NCBI RefSeq assembly: GCF_029813785.1
Contig: NZ_JARVKY010000001.1
Coordinates: 124,001 to 188,000 of the forward strand
DNA: 64,000 nucleotides
Direction of reading: 5' to 3'
Source: Streptomyces sp. DH41
GTDB taxonomy: Bacteria; Actinomycetota; Actinomycetes; Streptomycetales; Streptomycetaceae
Below the pieces are notes generated by a model, which had not been told where the DNA came from, did no database searches, and saw only the letters and a program-made list of their open reading frames with translations. This document shows, one piece after another, positions 58,118 to 64,000 of this stretch (positions within the stretch are counted from its first letter, which is position 1; the number at the start of each line of letters is the position of its first letter). Made by a program: the position numbers and the translations under genes.

Positions 58118-58233
58118 GGGGCGGCTCCTACGGGGTCGGGTCCGGCCGTGGTCAGCGGGCGGTATCGAGACCCACGCCCCTCACCCTGTCTCCGCACCTG
58201 TCTGCGTACCTGCCTGCATACCTGTCTGCGTAT

Positions 58234-58248
58234 GTGGATGTCATCCAC
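58234..58248. promoter_or_regulatory. Perfect palindrome upstream of gudD, probable operator
   Basis: GTGGATG-T-CATCCAC, a 7-1-7 inverted repeat ~117 bases before the gudD start and 160 bases before the convergent deaminase stop. It resembles a GntR-type site; the cognate regulator is not in the window. Just to its left are three 12-base units of ACCTGTCTGCGT type (58197-58232). Confidence 0.5.
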
Positions 58249-58410
58249 GTACAGAGATGGAGGTTAGACAGGCGGACTGAAGGCGTCAATGGCGCGCCCC
58301 CCCCCTCGCGACCCGGCGCGGCCCTCTCGCGACCCGGCGGGGCCCCGCGCCACACGGCGGGACCCCGGCAGGCCGCGGCCACACCGGGGTCCGGAACGGG
58401 ACGGGACGGG

Positions 58411-59409
58411 TCACGCGGAGGGGAACTCGTACGCCTCCACCTCTGCGAGGTAACGGGCCCGCAGTTCCTCGTCGTCCTCCAGGAAGGAGGCGAGGAAGGA
58501 GTTGCGGGCCAGCTCCCGCAGCCGCTCCTCGGTGAGGCCGAGGGACTGGCGTACGGCGTCGAAGTTGTCGCCCGCGTAGCCGCCGAAGTAGGCCGGGTCG
58601 TCGGAGTTGACCGTGCAGAGCAGGCCCGCGTCGAGCATGGCGGGCAGCGGGTGGTCGGCGAGGGTGTCGACCGTGCGCAGCCGGACGTTGGACAGCGGGC
58701 ACACGGTCAGCGGGATACGCTCGCGCACCAGCCGCTCGACCAGCGCCGGGTCCTCCACCGAGCGCAGGCCGTGGTCGATCCGCTCGACTCCCAAGATGTC
58801 CAGGGCCTCGGTGACGTACTCCGGCGGCCCCTCCTCGCCCGCGTGCGCGACCCGGCGCAGCCCGAGGGCGGCGGCGGCCTCGTACACCTCGCGGAACTTC
58901 ACCGGCGGGTGGCCGACCTCGGCCGAGTCCAGGCCTACGCCGGTGATGCGGTCGAGGTGGGGCTTCGCCGCGTCGAGGGTCGCCAGCGCCGACTCGGCGG
59001 ACTCGTCGCGCAGGAAGCACATGATCAGGCGGGTGGAGACACCGTGGTTCTCCCGGCTGCTGCCGAGCGCCCGCCACAGGCCCTCCACGACCGTGCCCAT
59101 CTCCACGCCCCGGGCGAGGTGCGCCTGCGGGTCGAAGAAGATCTCCGCGTGCCGCACCCCCTGGGCGGCGGCGCGGGCGAGGTAGGCGTTCGCCAGGTCC
59201 TCGAAGTCCCGCTCGGTGCGCAGGACGGCCATGAGCTCGTAGTACAGGTTCAGGAAGGACTGGAGGTCCTCGAACCGGTACGCCTCGCGCAGCGCGTCCG
59301 TGTCCGCGTACGGGAGGGACACGCCGTTGCGGGCGGCCAACTCGAAGGCGAGCTCGGGCTCCAGGGTGCCTTCGATGTGGAGGTGCAGTTCAGCTTTGGG
59401 CAAGGACAT
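58411..59409 (-). CDS. Adenine/adenosine deaminase
   Basis: A 332-residue metallohydrolase: zinc ligands in KAELHLHIEGTLEPEL (near 5-20), HAGEEGPP (catalytic Glu), DHGLRS and NSDDPAYFG. The LPKAELHLHIEGTLEP opening and YAD...AYRFEDLQSFL pattern are closest to the fungal-type adenine deaminase group, so adenine rather than adenosine may be the substrate. It acts in purine salvage. It lies 20 bases downstream of the RNase Z gene. Confidence 0.85.
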   Translation of the reverse strand: MSLPKAELHLHIEGTLEPELAFELAARNGVSLPYADTDALREAYRFEDLQSFLNLYYELMAVLRTERDFEDLANAYLARAAAQGVRHAEIFFDPQAHLARGVEMGTVVEGLWRALGSSRENHGVSTRLIMCFLRDESAESALATLDAAKPHLDRITGVGLDSAEVGHPPVKFREVYEAAAALGLRRVAHAGEEGPPEYVTEALDILGVERIDHGLRSVEDPALVERLVRERIPLTVCPLSNVRLRTVDTLADHPLPAMLDAGLLCTVNSDDPAYFGGYAGDNFDAVRQSLGLTEERLRELARNSFLASFLEDDEELRARYLAEVEAYEFPSA

Positions 59410-59429
59410 CAGAGAATCGTACGACCGTT

Positions 59430-60335
59430 TTACCGGCGTTTCGGAACCGGGACTCTCAGTAGGTCGTGGGCCACGGTCAGCTCACCTTCGTAGCCGGCCG
59501 CCCGGGCCTGCCGCTCGAACTCCCCGGGGTCCGGGTAGCGCTGGCTGAAGTGGGTCAGGACCAGGTGCCGTACGCCCGCGTCCCGGGCGGCCCGGGCGGC
59601 CTGGCCGGCGGTGAGGTGGCCGTGGTCGGTGGCGAGCGCCTCGTCCTCGTCGAGGAACGTGGACTCGATGACCAGCAGGTCGCAGCCCTCGGCGAGCGTG
59701 TGCACGCCGTCGCACAGCCGGGTGTCCATGACGAACGCGAACCGCTGGCCGCGCCGGATCTCGCTGACCTCGTCGAGCGGGACCCCGTTCAGCGAGCCCT
59801 CGCGCTGGATGCGGCCGACGTCGGGGCCCTTGATGCCGTGCGCGGCGAGGCGTTCGGGCAGCATGCGGCGGCCGTCGGGCTCGGTGAGGCGGTAGCCGTA
59901 GGACTCGACGGGGTGGGAGAGCCGGTGGGCGTCGAGGGTGTAGGCGGGGGTGACGGCGAGGACGCCGTCGGTGGCGACCGGGGCCTCGGTCAGGGCGACC
60001 GTCTCGCGGTAGGCGGTGGCGTACCGCAGGCGGTCGAAGAAACGCCTGCCGGAGAGCGGGTAGTGGGCGGTGACCTCGTGCGGGACCCGGTCGAGGTTGA
60101 TCCGCTGGATGACGCCCGCGAGGCCCAGGCTGTGGTCACCGTGGAAGTGCGTGACGCAGATCCGGTTCAGGTCGTGGGCGGCGACCCCGGCGCGCAGCAT
60201 CTGCCGCTGTGTGCCCTCGCCGGGGTCGAACAGGATGCCCTCGCCGTCCCAGCGCAGCAGGTAGCCGTTGTGGTTGCGGTGCCGGGTCGGGACCTGGCTG
60301 GCGGTGCCGAGGACGACCAGTTCGCGTACGGACAC
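59430..60335 (-). CDS. rnz: Ribonuclease Z
   Basis: A 301-residue metallo-beta-lactamase-fold tRNA 3' endonuclease. Signature [16 protein letters not shown] entry, [11 protein letters not shown] zinc motif, then [24 protein letters not shown] and [12 protein letters not shown]. It removes 3' trailers from tRNA precursors. It starts seven bases after the HIT gene stop, so the two are likely co-transcribed. Confidence 0.93.
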   Translation of the reverse strand: MSVRELVVLGTASQVPTRHRNHNGYLLRWDGEGILFDPGEGTQRQMLRAGVAAHDLNRICVTHFHGDHSLGLAGVIQRINLDRVPHEVTAHYPLSGRRFFDRLRYATAYRETVALTEAPVATDGVLAVTPAYTLDAHRLSHPVESYGYRLTEPDGRRMLPERLAAHGIKGPDVGRIQREGSLNGVPLDEVSEIRRGQRFAFVMDTRLCDGVHTLAEGCDLLVIESTFLDEDEALATDHGHLTAGQAARAARDAGVRHLVLTHFSQRYPDPGEFERQARAAGYEGELTVAHDLLRVPVPKRR

Positions 60336-60342
60336 GGGATGC

Positions 60343-60696
60343 CTATCCGGGGGGCCATTCGAGGCCGCGGCCGCCGAGGACGTGGGCGTGGGTGTGCCAG
60401 ACGGTCTGACCCGCGCCGGTGCCGGTGTTGAAGATGGTGCGGTAGCTGTCCAGCTTCTCCTGGTCCGCGACCGCCTGGGTCTCGCGCAGGACGTCCGCGG
60501 CGAGTTCCGGGGCGCCGGCGGCGAGGGCGGCGGCGTCCCGGTAGTGCGCCTTGGGAATCACCAGGACATGGGTGGGCGCCTGGGGGTTTATGTCCCGGAA
60601 GGCGACGGTCGTCTCGGTCTCGCGGACGATCGTCGCGGGGATCTGACCTGCGACGATCTTGCAGAACAGACAGTCGTCCTGTGGTTCCCCCGTCAT
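60343..60696 (-). CDS. HIT-family nucleotide hydrolase
   Basis: A 117-residue HIT protein with the histidine triad HTHAHVLGG at ~100-108 and [16 protein letters not shown] at the start. Members cleave AMP-lysine-type or dinucleotide substrates. It is just upstream of rnz and 112 bases below the tricorn stop. Confidence 0.93.
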   Translation of the reverse strand: MTGEPQDDCLFCKIVAGQIPATIVRETETTVAFRDINPQAPTHVLVIPKAHYRDAAALAAGAPELAADVLRETQAVADQEKLDSYRTIFNTGTGAGQTVWHTHAHVLGGRGLEWPPG

Positions 60697-60785
60697 GGGG
60701 TCCTCCTCACGCCGGTGATCTTCTACGGCATCGTATCCGCCGGGCCGTGAGGCGGTCGGGCCGTGGGCCGCCCTCGCCCGCCGGT

Positions 60786-60813
60786 TGCGGCTACGGCTAC
60801 GGCTACGGCTACG
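60786..60813. repeat. Hexanucleotide repeat at the tricorn stop
   Basis: Four to five copies of GGCTAC run through the tricorn protease stop codon (TAG on the minus strand). A one-unit change keeps a stop in frame because each unit contains one. Confidence 0.85.
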
Positions 60814-63800
60814 GCAGGCTCGGCGGCGTCTTCGCCGGGGTCTCCTCCAGTGCCGCCAGTGCCAGCCTGATCGCCTCGTCCAGCTGGGGGTCGCGGCCCG
60901 CCGCGTGGTCCTGGGGGCGTTGGGGGACCTCGACGTCGGGGTCGACTCCGTGGTTCTCCACGCCCCAGCCGTGGCCCTCCAGCCAGAAGGCGTACTTGGG
61001 CTGGGTGATCAGCGTCCCGTCGACCAGCCGGTAGCGGCTGTCGATGCCGATGACGCCGCCCCAGGTGCGGGTGCCGACGACGGGGCCGATGCCGAGCGCC
61101 TTGATCGCGGCGTTGACGATGTCGCCGTCGGAGCCGGAGAACTCGTTGGCGACGGCGACGACCGGCCCCCGGGGCGCGTCCAGCGGGTAGCTGGCGGGCC
61201 GCATGCCGCGCGGCAGGTCCCAGCCGACGATGCGCCGGGCCAGCTTCTCGACGACCAGCTGGGAGGTGTGGCCGCCGCGGTTCTCGCGGACGTCGACGAC
61301 CAGGCCCTCCCGGGTCACCTCGACGCGCAGGTCCCGGTGGAGCTGGGCCCAGCCGGCGCCGACCATGTCGGGCACGTGCAGATAGCCGAGCCGGCCGCCG
61401 GACTTCTCGTGGACGTAGGCGCGGCGGTCGGCGACCCAGGCGTGGTAGCGCAGGGGCTCCTCGTCGGCGAGGGGGACGACGACGGCGTGCCGCGGTTCGC
61501 CGCCTCCGGCCGGGGAGATGGTCAGCTCGACGGGCTTGCCCGCCGTCCCGACCAGCAGCGGGCCGGGCCCGGTGACCGGGTCGACGGACTGTCCGGCGAC
61601 CGCGACGATCGCGTCGCCGGCGCGCACGGCGACGCCGGGCGCGGCGAGCGGGGAACGGGCGTCGGGGTCGGAGGTCTCCGAGGGCAGGACGCGGTCGATG
61701 CGCCAGGCGCCGTCCTCGTGGCGGGAGAGGTCGGCGCCGAGCAGGCCCTGCCGGGCGCCGGAGCCGTGGCCGCCGCGCGGGGTGACGTAGGCGTGCGAGG
61801 TGCCCAGTTCGCCGTGCACCTCCCACAGGAGGTCGACCAGGTCGTCGTGGGTGGCGAGGCGGTCGAGGACGGGCCGGTAGCGGTCGAGGACGCCGTCCCA
61901 GTCGACGCCGTTCATGTCGGGCCGCCAGAAGTTGTCCCGCATGACGCGGCCGGTCTCGTCGTACATCTGCCGCCACTCGGCGACCGGGTCGACGGTCTGC
62001 CGCACGCGGCTGAGGTCGACGGTGATGTTGGTGTCGCTGTCCTCGTCGCCCGAGGCCCGCCGGTCGCTGGGCACGACCTTGAGGCGCCCGTCGGCCCACA
62101 GCAGCACCCGCTTGCCGTCGCCGCTGACCTCGAAGTGGTCGGCGTCGGCCGCGAGGTGCTCGACGCGCTGCTGGGCGAGGTCGTAGCGCTCCAGCTCGGT
62201 GTGCGGGTCGGGGGCGTCCGGGGTGGCGCGGGAGGCGCCGAGGACGCCGGTCACCGGGTGCCGCAGCCACAGGACGCCGTCCTTGGCGGCGCGCAGCCGG
62301 GAGTAGCGGGCGGCCTCGACCGGGAAGGGCACGATGCGGTCGGCGAGGCCCTCGACGTCGATCCGGGTGGTCGGGGTGCCCTCGCTGTCGGGGGTCTCGT
62401 CCCGGTCGGGGGTCTCGAAGGGGCGTCCGTGGCGCTGCGGGCCGAAGGGCGACGGGGTGGTCGCGGCCAGCGTGATCAGGTACGGGCGGGCGCCCTCGAC
62501 GAAGGCCAGGTCGAAGACGTGCTCGTCGTAGACCGGGTCGAAGGAGCGGGTGGAGAGGAAGGCGAGGTGCTTGCCGTCCAGGGTGAAGGCCGGGGAGTAG
62601 TCCTTGAAGCGCAGCGGGGTCGCCTCGCTCACCGACAGGTCGGTGGTGCCCGCGAGCTTGAGCTGGCGCAGCGGGCTGGGGCCGGGGTGGGACCAGGCGA
62701 GCCAGGCGGAGTCGGGTGAGAAGGCCAGCCCGGAGGCGTCGCCGTCCTCGCTGCGGTCGACCTCGCGGACCTCGCCGGTCTCCCGCTCGACGAGCAGGAC
62801 GCGGCCGTCGTGCGAGGCGACGGCGGCGCGGCTGCCGTCGGGGGCCATGGCGAGTCCCAGCACGCGGCCGAGCTGTCCGGCGGCGAGGCGGCGCGCGGTG
62901 GCACCGGGCGCGAGTCCGGTGGCGGGCGCGAACTCCAGGGCGTCGTCGCCCTCGGCGTCCGTCACCCACACCACCCACTCCTCGCCGTCGGCGCGGAAGG
63001 TGCGCGGCAGCCGGGTGCGGACGCCGGGCTGCGCGGCCAGCGCGCGGGCCGGTCCGGAGCGGTGGGTGATCCAGTGCACGCCGCCGCGTACGGCGACGGC
63101 GCTGCCCCGCGCGGTGTGGTCGGGTGACGCGGAGCCGAACCAGCGGGCGGCGTTGACCGGGTACGTCTGGAGGTCCACGCGTGTGCCGCCGACGCGGATG
63201 TCGAGCCGGCGCGGCTCGGCCGCCTCCAGGTCGTCCAGCGTCCACAGTTCACCGGCGCTGGAGTAGACGACGCGGGTGCCGTCGGTGGCGGCGTGCCGGG
63301 CGTAGAAACCTCCCCCACTCTCGGCTCCGCTCGAGCGGGAGGTGCCCCCAAGGGGGGTGTGCCGGCGCAGGTCGGAGCCGTCGGCGAGGGAGGAGTACAG
63401 GGCGCCGGTGCCCTCGTGGTCGGAGAGGAACGCGATGCGGTCGCCGACCCAGAAGGGGTACTCGATGTTGCCGTCGAGGTCGGCGTGGAGTCGTACGAAC
63501 TCGCCGTCGTCCTCGGCGTCGATCCACAGCTTGCCCGCCGTGCCGCCCCGGTAGCGCTTCCACCAGGCGGCCTCGCGGCCCATCGGGGCGGACAGCAGCA
63601 CGGTGCGCGGCCCGTACGCGACGTCGCCGACGGGCCCGTACGGCAGGGTGGTGGCCGGTCCGCCGTCGAGCGGGACGGCGCGGGCCCAGCTGCGGCGCAG
63701 GCTGGCCTGTCCGTAGCTGCTGAGGGCGAGGACCTGGCCCTCGGGGGTCCAGCCGCGTACCTGGGTCTTCAGGCTGCCCCAGTGGGTGAGGCGCTTGGCG

Positions 63801-64000
63801 GGGCCGCCGTCGGCGGAGGCGATGTGCACCTCGGGGGCGCCGTCGCGGGTGGAGGTCCAGGCGACCGTGGTGCCGTCGGGCGAGATGCGGGGGTGGTTGA
63901 CCGGCACGTTGTCGGCGCTGACCCGCCAGGCCCGGCCGCCGTCGAGCGGGGCGAGCCACACGTCGTCCTCGGCGGTGAAGGCGACCAACTCGCCGTGCGG
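60809..64000 (-). CDS. Tricorn protease, start beyond window
   Basis: A tricorn-type protease; its start lies past the window edge and the visible part is over 1060 residues. N-terminal beta-propeller repeats (VAFTAEDDVWLAPLDGG, HPRISPDGTTVAWTSTRDG, GDRIAFLSDHEGTGALYS) are followed by a C1 region (YDETGRVMRDNFW), a PDZ domain (GVAVRAGDAIVAVAG), and the catalytic C2 with VVAVANEFSGSDGDIV, whose Ser is the nucleophile. It degrades peptides released by the proteasome. A short stretch near 63309-63357 inserts SRSSGAESGGG-like residues into the propeller. The ~11-residue missing N-terminus limits start certainty. Confidence 0.93.
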   Translation of the reverse strand, partial: PHGELVAFTAEDDVWLAPLDGGRAWRVSADNVPVNHPRISPDGTTVAWTSTRDGAPEVHIASADGGPAKRLTHWGSLKTQVRGWTPEGQVLALSSYGQASLRRSWARAVPLDGGPATTLPYGPVGDVAYGPRTVLLSAPMGREAAWWKRYRGGTAGKLWIDAEDDGEFVRLHADLDGNIEYPFWVGDRIAFLSDHEGTGALYSSLADGSDLRRHTPLGGTSRSSGAESGGGFYARHAATDGTRVVYSSAGELWTLDDLEAAEPRRLDIRVGGTRVDLQTYPVNAARWFGSASPDHTARGSAVAVRGGVHWITHRSGPARALAAQPGVRTRLPRTFRADGEEWVVWVTDAEGDDALEFAPATGLAPGATARRLAAGQLGRVLGLAMAPDGSRAAVASHDGRVLLVERETGEVREVDRSEDGDASGLAFSPDSAWLAWSHPGPSPLRQLKLAGTTDLSVSEATPLRFKDYSPAFTLDGKHLAFLSTRSFDPVYDEHVFDLAFVEGARPYLITLAATTPSPFGPQRHGRPFETPDRDETPDSEGTPTTRIDVEGLADRIVPFPVEAARYSRLRAAKDGVLWLRHPVTGVLGASRATPDAPDPHTELERYDLAQQRVEHLAADADHFEVSGDGKRVLLWADGRLKVVPSDRRASGDEDSDTNITVDLSRVRQTVDPVAEWRQMYDETGRVMRDNFWRPDMNGVDWDGVLDRYRPVLDRLATHDDLVDLLWEVHGELGTSHAYVTPRGGHGSGARQGLLGADLSRHEDGAWRIDRVLPSETSDPDARSPLAAPGVAVRAGDAIVAVAGQSVDPVTGPGPLLVGTAGKPVELTISPAGGGEPRHAVVVPLADEEPLRYHAWVADRRAYVHEKSGGRLGYLHVPDMVGAGWAQLHRDLRVEVTREGLVVDVRENRGGHTSQLVVEKLARRIVGWDLPRGMRPASYPLDAPRGPVVAVANEFSGSDGDIVNAAIKALGIGPVVGTRTWGGVIGIDSRYRLVDGTLITQPKYAFWLEGHGWGVENHGVDPDVEVPQRPQDHAAGRDPQLDEAIRLALAALEETPAKTPPSLP
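63309..63357. repeat. REP-like palindromic element inside the tricorn gene
   Basis: CCTCCC...CTCGGCTCCGCTCGAG...GGGAGG, followed by CCCCCAAGGGGGG, is a form of a short palindrome commonly scattered between Streptomyces genes (CTCGGCTTCGCTCGAGCGGG type). Here it is in frame and translates as GGTSRSSGAESGGG between two propeller strands. Confidence 0.65.

Overview
The window is high-GC actinomycete chromosome. Codon use, GTG starts, gene families and gene order (ppdK, dus, glyS, znuACB-zur, uppS, recO, leuA, phoH, ybeY, era, rnz, tricorn protease) match the core chromosome of a Streptomyces close to S. coelicolor/S. lividans. No rRNA, tRNA or CRISPR array was found.

Layout. (1) 1-7.4 kb is accessory DNA. 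It starts with the end of an integrative conjugative element of the pSAM2/SLP1 type: a DUF2637/SpdB-like transfer protein cut by the window edge, a small partner, a divergent control region with a 25-bp near-palindrome, an XRE regulator with a PLD-like domain, a Nudix protein that recalls the pSAM2 immunity factor Pif, an HD protein and a double-GntR regulator. After these comes a lower-GC pair: a HEPN (ApeA-like) protein and a DUF4238 protein. (2) 7.5-35 kb is core: pyruvate phosphate dikinase, a membrane sulfatase-fold protein, tRNA-dihydrouridine synthase, an MFS exporter, a giant P-type ATPase, a histone-H1-tailed protein, glycyl-tRNA synthetase, the Zur-controlled zinc uptake operon, UppS, RecO, a Streptomyces-type XRE/DUF397 pair, a secreted peptidase, and an MMPL exporter with its two-component system. 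(3) 35.5-43.4 kb is a second accessory island. Its left edge holds a truncated conserved gene joined to a transposase fragment. It carries three translationally coupled genes (amino-methyltransferase-like protein, PLP aminotransferase-fold protein, 2-hydroxyacid-dehydrogenase-fold protein with altered catalytic residues) that converge on a 1264-residue protein made of 14 WD repeats (two seven-blade propellers) and a membrane-anchored KAP NTPase. (4) 43.5-64 kb is core again: GNAT, TerB-like protein, leuA with its leucine-rich leader peptide, an M4 metallopeptidase with an emfourin-type inhibitor, beta-glucosidase, the phoH-ybeY-CNNM-era translation/ribosome cluster, a PfkB kinase, glucarate dehydratase with a perfect operator-like palindrome, adenine/adenosine deaminase, RNase Z, a HIT protein and the start-truncated tricorn protease.

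The best candidates for something undescribed are the coupled methyltransferase/aminotransferase/dehydrogenase operon and the adjacent WD40-KAP NTPase in the 35.5-43 kb island, followed by the HEPN/DUF4238 pair at 4.1-6.9 kb. Family names come from motif recognition by eye; no database search was run.
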